Assembly: GCF_900187975.1 (NCBI RefSeq)
Contig: NZ_FZPC01000002.1
Location: 62,001 to 126,000 of the forward strand
Direction of reading: 5' to 3'
Length of the DNA: 64,000 nucleotides
Source: Pseudomonas delhiensis
GTDB lineage: Bacteria; Pseudomonadota; Gammaproteobacteria; Pseudomonadales; Pseudomonadaceae
Of this stretch, positions 36,853 to 47,900 are shown piece after piece. The notes below the pieces were generated by a model. That model did no database searches and was not told where the DNA came from. It saw only the letters and a list, made by a program, of their open reading frames with translations. Each line of letters starts with the position of its first letter. The stretch's first letter is position 1. The position numbers and the translations under genes were made by a program.

Positions 36853-38175
36853 TCAATTGTGCGAAGCGCTCAAAGCGGGAAGGGTGCGCGGTAACACTGC
36901 CAGGCGCGCCAGGTGCAGGGCCACCAGCACGGCGACCGCCAGCAGCGCGGCGATGAACAGGCCCACGCCGGTCCAGCCGAAGTGGTGCCAGAACACCCCG
37001 CCGGTGGTACCGGCCACGCTGGAGCCCAGGTAGTAGCTGAACAGGTACAGCGACGAGGCCTGGCCCTTGGCCTTCAGCGCGCGGCGGCCGATCCAGCTGC
37101 TGGCCACCGAGTGCGCGGCGAAGAAGCCGAAGGTGAACAGCAGCATGCCCGCGACTATCAGCGGCAGCGCCGGCAGCAGGGTCAGCAGCAGGCCGCTGAG
37201 CATCAGCACTATCACCGCCCAGAGTACCTTGCGCCGGCCCAGGCGGTCGGCCAGCGAGCCGACCCAGGCGGAGCTGTAGATGCCCACCAGGTACACCAGC
37301 GAGAGTACGCCGACCACGGCCTGGCTCAGGTGGTAGGGGTCGGCCAGCAGGCGGTAGCCGATGTAGTTGAACAGGGTGACGAAGGCGCCCATCAGCAGGA
37401 AGCCTTCGAGGAACAGCCAGGGCAGGCCGGCATCGCGCAGGTGCGAGGCGAAGCCGTCGGCCAGTTGCCGGAGGTTCAGCGGCGTGGGGCGGAAGTTGCG
37501 CGATTCCGGGAGGATGCGCCAGAACACCACGGCGGCGAGCAGCGCCAGGCCGCCGAGGATGGCGATGGCGGCGTGCCAGGACACGAAGTCCACCAGCACC
37601 CCGGTGATCAGCCGGCCGCTCATGCCGCCGATGGCGTTGCCGCCGATGTACAGGCCCATGGACAGGCCGATGTGCTGCGGGTGGATTTCCTCGCTCAGGT
37701 AGGTCATGCCCACCGCGGCCAGGCCGCTGAGCGACAGGCCGACCAGCGCGCGCATGGCCAGCACCCCGTGCCAGGTGGGCATCACCGCGCTGGCCAGGGT
37801 GAAGAGGGCGGCGAAGGCCAGCGAGGCGACCATGATCGGCTTGCGCCCGATGGCGTCGGAAATCGGCCCGGTGACCAGCAGGCCGAGGGCCATCATGATG
37901 GTCGCGATGGACAGCACCAGGCTGCTCTGGGCGGCGGACAGGGCGAAGGTCTGCGACAGCACCGGCATCATCGGCTGCACGCAGTAGAGCAAGGCGAAGG
38001 TGGCGAAGCCGCCGGAGAACAGCGCCAGCGAGGTGCGCATGAAGGCCGGGGTGCCTTTCTCGATGTAGCTCTCGATGTCGTTCACGGCGCCGGCCAGCGC
38101 CTGGTTGGCCGCTTCGGCGGCCTGCAGCAAGGCGGGTTCGGAATCCGACGAAGCCCGCACGGCAGAGTGACTCAC
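36853..38175 (-). CDS. MFS transporter, YnfM/DHA1-like
   Basis: A 440-aa major facilitator with a cytosolic N-terminal tail of about 45 residues and about 12 membrane spans. The loop motif DAIGRKP follows span 2, and its counterpart DRLGRRK lies in the second half. The ALLYCVQPMMP opening is typical of YnfM-like drug:H+ antiporters. Substrate unknown. The gene is divergent from a LysR regulator with a 184-bp shared gap, so that regulator probably controls it; the same pair occurs in P. aeruginosa (recalled as PA5030/PA5029). Confidence 0.85.
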   Translation of the reverse strand: MSHSAVRASSDSEPALLQAAEAANQALAGAVNDIESYIEKGTPAFMRTSLALFSGGFATFALLYCVQPMMPVLSQTFALSAAQSSLVLSIATIMMALGLLVTGPISDAIGRKPIMVASLAFAALFTLASAVMPTWHGVLAMRALVGLSLSGLAAVGMTYLSEEIHPQHIGLSMGLYIGGNAIGGMSGRLITGVLVDFVSWHAAIAILGGLALLAAVVFWRILPESRNFRPTPLNLRQLADGFASHLRDAGLPWLFLEGFLLMGAFVTLFNYIGYRLLADPYHLSQAVVGVLSLVYLVGIYSSAWVGSLADRLGRRKVLWAVIVLMLSGLLLTLLPALPLIVAGMLLFTFGFFAAHSVASSWIGRRALKAKGQASSLYLFSYYLGSSVAGTTGGVFWHHFGWTGVGLFIAALLAVAVLVALHLARLAVLPRTLPALSASHN

Positions 38176-38310
38176 AACTCACCTCGATTCTGGGAAGGGG
38201 TGCGCCTCGCGGCGAGCGAAAGCGGCCCGCGCAGCCAGGCTGGCAGAAAGTGGAAAGTCGTTATTGGGCTTATGTGACAAGGATAGGGAAGGGCTTTTAT
38301 TATTTCCAAT

Positions 38311-38333
38311 ATATTGATCGACACGTTTGATAT
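38311..38333. promoter_or_regulatory. Candidate LysR-type operator in the MFS/LysR gap
   Basis: ATATTGATCG-ACA-CGTTTGATAT is an imperfect inverted repeat (7 of 10 positions pair) with T-N11-A character, centred about 38 bp ahead of the LysR start. Confidence 0.35.
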
Positions 38334-38359
38334 GTAATTCGAATCATTGAGGTGCCCCC

Positions 38360-39253
38360 ATGGAGCTGCGCCACCTGCGTTACTTCATCGCCGTCGCCGA
38401 AGAACTGCACTTCGGCCGCGCCGCCGAGGCCCTGGGCATCTCCCAGCCGCCGCTGAGCCAGCAGATCCAGGCGCTGGAGGAGGAGATGGGCGCGCGCCTG
38501 CTGGAGCGCACCAACCGCCGGGTGGCACTGACCGAGGCGGGCCGGCTGTTCCTCGACGAAGCCCGCCAGGTGCTCGCCCAGGTCGACCGAGCGGTGCTGC
38601 TGGCGCGCCGTGCGCACCAGGGCGAGTTGGGCGAGCTGCGCATCGGCTTCACCGCCTCGGCGCCCTTCACCTCGGCCATCCCGCGCAGCATCCACGCCTT
38701 CCGCCAGGCCTACCCCGAGGTGCACCTGGACCTGCAGGAGATGAGCAGCCGGCAGATCGTCGAGGCGCTGCAGGAAGAGCGCCTGCAGGTCGGCGTGATC
38801 CGCTCCTTCCAACTGCCGGCCTCGCTGGAGGCGGTGGAGCTGTTCAGCGAGCCGCTGGTGGCGGTGCTGCGCGCCGACCACCCGCTGGCCCGCGAATCGC
38901 TGGAAGGCCTGGAACTGGCGGCGCTGGCCGACGAGCCCTTCGTGTTCTTCCCGCGCAGCTACGGCACCGGCCTCTACGACCAGTTGCAGGCGCTGGCGCG
39001 GCAGGCCGGCTTCACCCCGCGCATCAGCCAGGAGGCCGGCGAGGCCATGACCATCATCGGCCTGGTGGCGGCGGGCCTGGGCGTGTCCATGCTGCCCGGC
39101 TCGTTCCGCCGCACGCGGGTGGACGGGGTGGTCTACCGCACCCTGCTGGACCCCGGCGCGACCAGTTCGGTGTGGCTGGTGCGGCGGCGCAGCGAAAGCT
39201 CGCCGGCGGCGCTCGCCTTCATCGAGCTGGTCACCCGCGGCGCGGCGGCCTAG
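38360..39253 (+). CDS. LysR-family transcriptional regulator
   Basis: A 297-aa regulator with an N-terminal winged helix (residues 1-60: MELRHLRYFIAVAEELHFGRAAEALGIS, then QPPLSQQIQALE) and a C-terminal periplasmic-binding-protein-like effector domain (about 90-295). The opening resembles the BenM/CatR-like subgroup, but the inducer is unknown. It is divergent from the MFS transporter and likely regulates it and itself. The start at 38360 follows GAGGTG. Confidence 0.9.
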   Translation: MELRHLRYFIAVAEELHFGRAAEALGISQPPLSQQIQALEEEMGARLLERTNRRVALTEAGRLFLDEARQVLAQVDRAVLLARRAHQGELGELRIGFTASAPFTSAIPRSIHAFRQAYPEVHLDLQEMSSRQIVEALQEERLQVGVIRSFQLPASLEAVELFSEPLVAVLRADHPLARESLEGLELAALADEPFVFFPRSYGTGLYDQLQALARQAGFTPRISQEAGEAMTIIGLVAAGLGVSMLPGSFRRTRVDGVVYRTLLDPGATSSVWLVRRRSESSPAALAFIELVTRGAAA

Positions 39254-39342
39254 CCGCCGCCCGGCGGCATGCGCAAGTGCTCGCCCTCGTCATGGGCATT
39301 GCATAGAATCCGGTGTCACTTGAACGGCTTGGAGGGGTGCTC

Positions 39343-40110
39343 ATGCGTCGCGTGGTTTTCAATCAGAAGGGCGGGGTCGGCAAGTCGAGCATTGCCTGCA
39401 ACCTGGCCGCCGTGAGCGCCGCCGAGGGTTACCGCACGCTGCTGGTGGACCTGGACGCCCAGGGCAACTCCACCCACTACCTCACCGGCCTGACCGGCGA
39501 GGACGTGCCCATGGGCATCGCCGACTTCTTCAAGCAGACGCTGGCCAGCGGCCCCTTCGCCCGCAAGGGCAAGGTGGACATCTACGAGACGCCGTTCGAC
39601 AACCTCCACGTGGTCACCGCCACCGCCGAGCTGGCCGACCTGCAGCCCAAGCTCGAGGCCAAGCACAAGATCAACAAGCTGCGCAAACTGCTCGACGAGC
39701 TGGCCGAGGACTACGACCGCATCTACCTGGACACCCCGCCGGCGCTGAACTTCTACACCGTTTCCGCGCTGATCGCCGCCGACCGCTGCCTGATCCCCTT
39801 CGACTGCGACAGCTTCTCCCGCCAGGCGCTGTACGGCCTGCTGCGCGAGATCGAGGAGCTGAAGGAAGACCACAACGAGGACCTGGAGGTGGAAGGCATA
39901 GTGGTCAACCAGTTCCAGCCGCGCGCCAGCCTGCCGCAGCAACTGCTCGACGAACTGGTGGAAGAGGAAATGCCGGTGCTGCCCGTCTACCTGATGAGCT
40001 CGGTGAAAATGCGCGAATCCCACCAGGCCTGCACCCCCCTGATCTACCTGGACCCCCGCCACAAACTGACGCAACAGTTCGTCGAACTGCACGGCCTGCT
40101 CGAAGCCTGA
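39343..40110 (+). CDS. ParA-family ATPase (orphan)
   Basis: A 255-aa P-loop ATPase with the deviant Walker A KGGVGKS at 9-15 (signature lysine K9), switch I DLDAQGNST, and Walker B IYLDTPP near 126-132. These are the marks of the ParA/MinD group that forms ATP-dependent dimers on DNA or membrane. There is no ParB gene or parS-like site next to it, so it is not the chromosome partition ParA; orphan ParAs position other cargo such as chemoreceptor clusters or pili. Cargo unknown. ATG at 39343 follows GGAGGGG. P. aeruginosa has the equivalent gene in the same position (recalled as PA5028). Confidence 0.85.
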   Translation: MRRVVFNQKGGVGKSSIACNLAAVSAAEGYRTLLVDLDAQGNSTHYLTGLTGEDVPMGIADFFKQTLASGPFARKGKVDIYETPFDNLHVVTATAELADLQPKLEAKHKINKLRKLLDELAEDYDRIYLDTPPALNFYTVSALIAADRCLIPFDCDSFSRQALYGLLREIEELKEDHNEDLEVEGIVVNQFQPRASLPQQLLDELVEEEMPVLPVYLMSSVKMRESHQACTPLIYLDPRHKLTQQFVELHGLLEA

Positions 40111-40134
40111 AACTTGCAGCCTGCAGCCGCTTTT

Positions 40135-40944
40135 TCAAGCACTAACCAGCAAATCGCAAGGCGGCCGGCGCAGGTAGTGGCGCGCCGTGCTGCCCAGCAG
40201 GGCCTGCTGCAGCGCGCCGCGGCCGCGGCTGCCGAGCACCAGCAGCTGCGGCTGCCAGTCGGCCAGGCTGTGGTCCAGCGCCTCGCGAACCCCCATCGAA
40301 CTCACCCGGCACTCCAGCCGCGGCAGCGGGCCGCCCACCTGCTGGCCCTCGTCGTGCATCAGTTGCTCCAGCAGTTCGCGCTGCTCGTCCAGGCGCTCGC
40401 GCAGCCGTGCGGGGTCGTTGCCGGCGTCGTAGGCATGCAGGGCCAGCAGTTCGCCGCCCGGTGCCAGCCAGGCGCAGGCGCTGCGCCAGGCGTGGCAGGC
40501 GCCGACGGAGAAGTCCAGGGCGCTGAGCGCCCGCCGGTAGGGGCGTAGCTGCGCGTCGGCCACCAGCAGCGCGGGCACCCGGCTGCAGCGCAGGATCTGC
40601 TCCAGGGTGGTGCCGTCGAAACGTTCCACCAGCGCCTGGCGGTGGGTGCCGGTGACCAGCAGGTCCGCCTGCAGCTCCTCCGCCGTGGCGGCTATCACGC
40701 TGGCCGGGCGGCCCTCGGCGACCAGCGGCTGGTAATCCGCCAGGCCAGCGCTGCGGGCGCTGTCCTGCAGCGCGGCGACGGCGCTCTGCCGGGCCTTGGC
40801 CAGCAGCGGCGCGCCCAGGGGCTGTTCGATGACGTGCAGCAGGCTGACGCGGGCGCCGTGCTCGGCGGCCAGTTGCGCGGCGCGACGCACGGCGACGTCG
40901 GCTTCGACGCTGAGGTCGTGGGCGACCAGGATGTGCTTGGGCAT
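40135..40944 (-). CDS. Tandem universal stress protein (UspA family)
   Basis: A 269-aa protein made of two Usp domains. Domain 1 (about 1-142) opens with ILVAHDLSVEADVAVRRA and has GTHRQALVERFDGTTLEQILR; domain 2 (about 145-269) carries LGSRGRGALQQALLGSTARHYLR. The G-x2-G-x9-G-S/T ATP-binding pattern is clear in domain 2 and altered in domain 1. In P. aeruginosa tandem Usps are induced under oxygen limitation by Anr; no Anr box was identified here. The start (complement of 40942-40944) follows GGAGGACC; an upstream in-frame ATG is rejected. It is convergent with the ParA gene. Confidence 0.85.
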   Translation of the reverse strand: MPKHILVAHDLSVEADVAVRRAAQLAAEHGARVSLLHVIEQPLGAPLLAKARQSAVAALQDSARSAGLADYQPLVAEGRPASVIAATAEELQADLLVTGTHRQALVERFDGTTLEQILRCSRVPALLVADAQLRPYRRALSALDFSVGACHAWRSACAWLAPGGELLALHAYDAGNDPARLRERLDEQRELLEQLMHDEGQQVGGPLPRLECRVSSMGVREALDHSLADWQPQLLVLGSRGRGALQQALLGSTARHYLRRPPCDLLVSA

Positions 40945-41020
40945 GGTGGGGTCCTCCGGCGGTCCCACCACTCTGGCCCAGCCGTGCGCGCCCATGTTGA
41001 CGCAGCGCAAGGGCCGCGGA

Positions 41021-41464
41021 TCAACGGCTGCGCAGCTGATAGACGGCGCGGCTCTCGGCCACCACCTCGCCGTGGATGTCCTTGAGTTGCAGTTCCAGCA
41101 CGTACTCGGCCTTGCCGTTGAGCGTGGCTTCCTCGGCGATGCGCTGGAGCTCGGCCTCGTCCAGGCGCGCCTCCACCCGCACGTCGCTGGCCGCCGGGCG
41201 GCGGAAGCGCAGGCCGGCCTCCTTGACGATGGGGTAGAAGCGGTGGCTGTCGAAGCTGGTCAGGGTGATGACGCCGCCGGGCAGCTCGGCGAGGGTGAAG
41301 AGCGCGCCGGCGTACATGTTGCCCAGGTGGTTTTCGTTGCCGTGCAGCGGCATGCACAGGCGCACGTGGCCGCGTTCGAGGATTTCGGCCTTGAGTCCGC
41401 AGCGCTTGACGAAGGCGATGTGCTCTTCGGTCATCTGGCGGACGAATTCGACGGGAAAGGACAT
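41021..41464 (-). CDS. Hotdog-fold thioesterase-like protein (DUF4442/YiiD-C type)
   Basis: A 147-aa protein. The central HLGNMYAGALFTLAELPGG segment is the helix of a hotdog fold, and the arrangement ENHLGNMYAGALF resembles PaaI/YiiD C-terminal thioesterases. It probably acts on an acyl-CoA or acyl-ACP, but the substrate is not known. The start (complement of 41462-41464) gives MSFPVEFVRQM; a 20-residue upstream extension lacks a ribosome site. It lies 76 bp upstream of the usp gene on the same strand. Confidence 0.72.
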   Translation of the reverse strand: MSFPVEFVRQMTEEHIAFVKRCGLKAEILERGHVRLCMPLHGNENHLGNMYAGALFTLAELPGGVITLTSFDSHRFYPIVKEAGLRFRRPAASDVRVEARLDEAELQRIAEEATLNGKAEYVLELQLKDIHGEVVAESRAVYQLRSR

Positions 41465-41568
41465 CGGGCGGCTCCGTTTCTTGTGTTGTTCAAGCAAGCC
41501 TAGCCGCCCTGCCGTGTCGGGCAATGACCGCTTCGCTCAGGCGCGCTGACCGAAGCGGTCGCGGTGCC

Positions 41569-42003
41569 TCACAGGCCCTGCCGGGCCAGCCAGTCGAGCA
41601 GTTGCGGCAGCGGCAGGGCGCCGCTCTGGCGCGCCACTTCGCGGCCGCCCTTGAACAGGATCAGGCTGGGGATGGAGCGGATGCCCAGCTGCCCGGCCAG
41701 GCGCTGGTTGGCCTCGCTGTCCAGCTTGGCCAGGCGGCAGCGCCCGGCGAGGCGCGCGGCGGCCTGCTCGAAGGTCGGCGCGAAGGCCTTGCACGGCCCG
41801 CACCAGTCGGCCCAGACGTCCAGCAGCAGCGGCAGGTCGCCCTTGAGCTGGGCGGCGAAGCCGGCCTCGTCGACGGCGAAGGGTTTGCCCGGCAGCACAT
41901 CGCCCTTGCAGCGGCCGCAGCGCGGGTGGTCGCCCAGGCGCGCGGCCGGCAGGCGGTTGAGCCCGCCGCAATGCGGGCAGGGAATCAGCAGGGGGTCGGA
42001 CAT
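41569..42003 (-). CDS. trxC: Thioredoxin 2 (zinc-containing)
   Basis: A 144-aa TrxC. The N-terminal zinc ribbon has CPHC (C9, C12) and CGRC (C29, C32); the thioredoxin domain has the active site WCGPC (C68, C71) and cis-proline IRSIPSL. It reduces disulfides in the cytosol and is often induced by oxidative stress; no OxyR site was recognised. It sits just downstream of metY on the same strand with a 52-bp gap, so read-through from metY is possible. Confidence 0.93.
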   Translation of the reverse strand: MSDPLLIPCPHCGGLNRLPAARLGDHPRCGRCKGDVLPGKPFAVDEAGFAAQLKGDLPLLLDVWADWCGPCKAFAPTFEQAAARLAGRCRLAKLDSEANQRLAGQLGIRSIPSLILFKGGREVARQSGALPLPQLLDWLARQGL

Positions 42004-42055
42004 GGCGCGGCTCCAGCGGGTGATTTCCCCAATCTGGAGCCGCGCCCGGCGGATA

Positions 42056-43333
42056 TCAAGCCGCGGCGGCGGCCAGGGCCTGTTCCAGGTCGGCGATGAT
42101 GTCGTCGCTGTGCTCGATGCCGATGGACAGCCGCACCATGTCCTGGCTCACCCCGGCGCGGGCCAGTTCCTCGGCGTTGAGCTGGCGGTGGGTGGTGCTG
42201 GCCGGGTGGCAGGCCAGGGACTTGGCGTCGCCGATGTTGACCAGGCGCACCACCAGCTTCAGCGCGTCGATGAAGCGCGCGCCGGCCTCGGCGCCGCCCT
42301 GGATGCCGAAGGACAGGATCGAGGCCGGCTTGCCGTCCATGTAGCGCCTGGCCAGGGCGTGCTCGGGGTGCTCCGGCAGGCCGGCGTACTTCACCCAGGC
42401 CACCTGCGGGTGCTGCTCCAGGTAGTGGGCGACCTTCAGCGCGTTCTCGCAGTGGCGCTCCATGCGCAGGGCGAGGGTCTCCAGGCCCTGGAGGATGAGG
42501 AAGGCGTTGAACGGCGACAGCGCCGCGCCGGTGTTGCGCAGCGGCACCACGCGGCAGCGGCCGATGAACGCGGCCGGGCCGAAGGCCTCGGTGTAGGTCA
42601 CGCCGTGGTAGGACGGGTCCGGGGTATTGAGCAGCGGGAAGCGGTCCTTGTGCTGCGCCCAGGGGAACTTGCCGGAGTCGACCACGATGCCGCCGATGCT
42701 GGTGCCGTGGCCGCCGATGTACTTGGTCAGCGAGTGCACCACGATGTCCGCGCCGTGCTCGAAGGGGCGGCAGAGGATGGGCGTGGCCACGGTATTGTCG
42801 ACGATCAGCGGCACGCCGTGGCGGTGCGCGGCGTCGGCCAGGGCCTGGAGGTCGACGATGTTGCCCGCCGGGTTGCCGATGGATTCGCAGAACACCGCCT
42901 TGGTGCGCTCGTCGATCAGCGCTTCCAGGGCGGCCACGTCGTCGTGGGGGGCGAAGCGCGTCTGGATGCCGAAGCGCGGCAGGGTGTGGGCCAGCAGGTT
43001 GTAGGTGCCGCCGTAGAGCTTGGCTACCGAGACGATGTTGTCGCCGGCCTCGGCCAGGGTCTGGATGGCATAGGTGATGGCGGCCATGCCCGAGGCCACG
43101 GCCAGCGCGCCCACGCCGCCTTCCAGGGCGGCGACGCGCTGCTCCAGCACGTCGTTGGTGGGGTTCATGATGCGCGTGTAGATGTTGCCGGCCACCTTGA
43201 GGTCGAACAGGTCGGCGCCGTGCTGGGTGTCGTCGAAGGCGTAGGAGGTGGTCTGGTAGATCGGCACGGCCACCGCCTTGGTGGTCGGGTCGGGGCTGTA
43301 GCCGGCGTGGATGGCCAGGGTTTCCAGTTTCAT
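42056..43333 (-). CDS. metY: O-acetylhomoserine sulfhydrylase (PLP-dependent)
   Basis: A 425-aa Cys/Met-metabolism PLP enzyme. The PLP lysine is in [11 protein letters not shown] (about residue 204), with [15 protein letters not shown] at the N-terminus and the long MetY-type insertion [15 protein letters not shown]. It makes homocysteine (or methionine) from O-acetylhomoserine and sulfide in the cytosol. The start ATG is the complement of 43331-43333. The same frame happens to stay open far upstream through selO and the channel gene, which is a high-GC artefact. It supplies methionine, the substrate for MetK at the other end of the window. Confidence 0.94.
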   Translation of the reverse strand: MKLETLAIHAGYSPDPTTKAVAVPIYQTTSYAFDDTQHGADLFDLKVAGNIYTRIMNPTNDVLEQRVAALEGGVGALAVASGMAAITYAIQTLAEAGDNIVSVAKLYGGTYNLLAHTLPRFGIQTRFAPHDDVAALEALIDERTKAVFCESIGNPAGNIVDLQALADAAHRHGVPLIVDNTVATPILCRPFEHGADIVVHSLTKYIGGHGTSIGGIVVDSGKFPWAQHKDRFPLLNTPDPSYHGVTYTEAFGPAAFIGRCRVVPLRNTGAALSPFNAFLILQGLETLALRMERHCENALKVAHYLEQHPQVAWVKYAGLPEHPEHALARRYMDGKPASILSFGIQGGAEAGARFIDALKLVVRLVNIGDAKSLACHPASTTHRQLNAEELARAGVSQDMVRLSIGIEHSDDIIADLEQALAAAAA

Positions 43334-43455
43334 CGTGCGTGCATCCTTGGTGGGCAGAAAGGCCCGAGGATGCGAGCGGCGCGGGGCCGGGTCAATGACC
43401 CGGAGCAATGCCCGGCGGGCGCCGCTAGATCGCTTTTCGCTGAGCTTATAACCGC

Positions 43456-44979
<1,524 letters not shown>

Positions 44980-47900
44980 TCAGGGCTTGCTGCCGGGCGG
45001 CAGCGGCGGGTCCTGGTCCTTCACCGGCGCCCCGGGCAGCGCCAGGGGCAGCTGGGTGACGTTCTGCGCCAGGTGGATTTCCTTGCCCTCGCCGTTCTTG
45101 ACGAACACGTCCAGCTGATTGAAGGCCATGTCCACGCCGTGCTCGCGGAAGCTCAGGGCGATGGCGGTGAGCAGTTCGTCCACCGCCGGGTTGCGGTCGC
45201 CCAGCTCGCGCACGTGGAAGCGCAGCTCGTAGTCGAAGGTGCTGGCGCTGATGGCCAGGAAGTACAGCGACGGCTCGGGGTCGCGCAGCACCCGCGGGTT
45301 GGCCCGCGCGGCCTCGAGCATGAGCTTGCGCGCCAGGGCCAGGTCGCTCTCGTAGGCCAGGCCGATCTTGATGGTCACGCGGGTCACGGTGTCGCTCAGC
45401 GACCAGTTGATCAACTGCCCGGTGATGAAGGTCTGGTTGGGGACGATGATTTCCTTGCGGTCGAAGTCGGTGATGGTGGTGGCGCGGATGCGGATGCGGC
45501 TGACGGTGCCGGACAGGTTGCCGATGGTCACGGTGTCGCCGATGCGCACCGGGCGCTCGAAGAGGATGATCAGGCCGGAGACGAAGTTGGAGAAGATCGC
45601 CTGCAGGCCGAAGCCCAGGCCCACCGAGAGGGCCGCCACCAGCCACTGCAGCTTGTCCCAGCTCACCCCCAGGGTGGACAGCGCGCTGACGATGCCGACG
45701 CCGCTGATGGCATAGGACAGCAGGGTGGTGATGGCGTAGGCGCTGCCCTGGGCCAGGGTCAGGCGCTGCAGCACCAGCACTTCCAGCAGGCCCGGCAGGT
45801 TGCGCGCCAGGGCCACGGTCACCGCGGCGATGACCAGCGCCATGAGCACGTCGCCGAGGCTGATCGGCAGGTTGGTGGCGCTGTCGCCGGTGCCGCCGGT
45901 GTACTGGTAGAGGGTGACGTTGTCCAGGTAGGCGGCGACGCTGATCAGGTCGGCCCACACCCAGTACAGCGCCACCACGAAGCCGATCAGCAGGCCCAGG
46001 CGGATCAGGCGCAGGGACTGCTCGTTGATCTGCTCGATGGCCAGGGTCGGTTCTTCCGCGGTCTCGCCGCCGTCGGGGCCTTCCTTGGGCGGGTTCTGCC
46101 GCTTGGCCTGGGCGCGCTGGTAGGCCAGGCGCCGCGCCGCCACGCTGAGGCCGCGGACGAAGGTGGCCTCGATCACCACCCAGACCATCAGCAGGAACAG
46201 GGTGTCGATCAGCCGGTCGCTCAGGCGCAGGGCGGTGTAGTAGTAGCCGAAGCAGACGGCGACGAAGAGCAGCACCGGCAGCGCGGTGAAGAGCGCGCCG
46301 ACGATCATCTTCACCGCCGACGGCCGGCTGGTGCTGGGGCTGGCGAAGAGCATGCGCGCCATCAGCCAGGTCATCACCGCGAAGCCGGTGAGCACCACGG
46401 CGATGCCGATCACGTCGTCGGCCAGGCTGCCGGGCTGGCGCTCGGCCACGGTGACCACCGCGGCCAGGGCCATGACCACCACGCCGAGGCGGCGGATCAG
46501 CTTGCTGCTGAAGCGCACCTGGGCCTGGCTCCAGTGGAAGTGCCGCTCGGCGATGCCGCCGGGGCTGAGGATGCGGTGCGCGGTGTAGAACACCAGCCAG
46601 ACCTCGGCCATCTGCAGCAGCGCGGCGCCCAGGGTGGCGTTCTGCCCGCGGGCGTCGAGCATCAGGGCCAGGCCGGCGATGGCCAGGGTCAGGGTCCCGG
46701 GCAGCGCCAGCAGCACCGCCAGCAGCAGGGCCAGCGGGGTGTGCGCCTGGCTGTCGCGCTTGAAGTGGCCGATGTCGTCGTTGATCGAGGCGAGCTTGTC
46801 GTAGAGGTAGCGGCGCTTCCACAGCAGCCCGGCGATCAGCAGCAGCAGCGGCAGGAACAGCAGCGGGCGGTCCACCAGGCCCTCGCCCACCTCGACCACC
46901 GCCGAGCCCCAGGGCACCTCGGAGAGCTGGTGCTGCAGCAGTATCGGGGTCATCTTGAACCAGGACAGGTCCAGCGGGCGGTTGCTGGGGATCCAGAACA
47001 TCTGCTCGTCGAGGGTGGCGCGCAGGTTGTCGCTGGTGTCCTTGAGCTGCTTCTGGTTCAGCTGCAGGGTGATGGCCTCGTTGAGCACGGCGTTGAGCTC
47101 GTGGTTGAGGCGCTCCATCAGCTCGCCGCGGGTGTCCACCAGGTTCGCCAGGTCCTTGCGCAGCTGCGCGGTGACGGCTTCCTGGGGCTGCTGGGCGAGC
47201 AGGTTGTCGATGTACAGCTGCGGGTTGGCCAGTTCGTCGCGCTTCTGGTTCAGCTCGAACTGGTACAGGCGCAGGTCGGCGATCTCGTCGGCCAGCTCCT
47301 GGTCGGTCTTGATCTTCGGCAGCGACTGCTTCTGCTGGTAGAGGACCTTGGACAGCAGCAGGCTGCCGCGCAGCACGTTGATCTGCTGGTCGAGGGTCTG
47401 GTCGACCTGGCTCAGGCTGTCCAGGTGCTGCTTGGCCTCGAGGTTGCGGCGGGTCAGCACGTTGAGGCGGTCGGTGGTGCGCAGCAGGTAGTCGGACAGG
47501 CGCAGGTTCTCGGCGCTCTCCTGGCTCAGCAGGCTGTCGCTGCCGGCGCCCTGGCTGCCGTCGCGGGCCAGTTCGGCGACGGTCTTCTCCGACTGCTCGC
47601 GGCGCATGCCGCTGATCATGGTCTGCAGTTCGAGGGTCTCGCGCTCGGCGCGGGCCACCTGTTCGCCGAGCAGGTCCTGCTGGCTGCTGGCCAGGTCCTG
47701 CAGCAGGTTGTTGCCGGCCAGCTGCTGGCGCAGCAGCTGGATCTGCGCGTTGAGCGCGGCCTGTTCGGCGAGCAGCTCGTTGCGCCGCTCGGAGGCCAGC
47801 GCCTTGCCGGTCTCCTTGCCGGCCTTGAGGATGTTGCCGATCTCCAGCAGGCGCGACTGGGCGCTGCTGATGTCGGCCTGGGCGCGTTCCGGGCGGGTCT

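Noticed and set aside
39343-40110. Plasmid or integrative-element partition locus.
   Set aside because: No ParB, replication, integrase or conjugation genes, no change in base composition, and flanking genes keep the P. aeruginosa core order.
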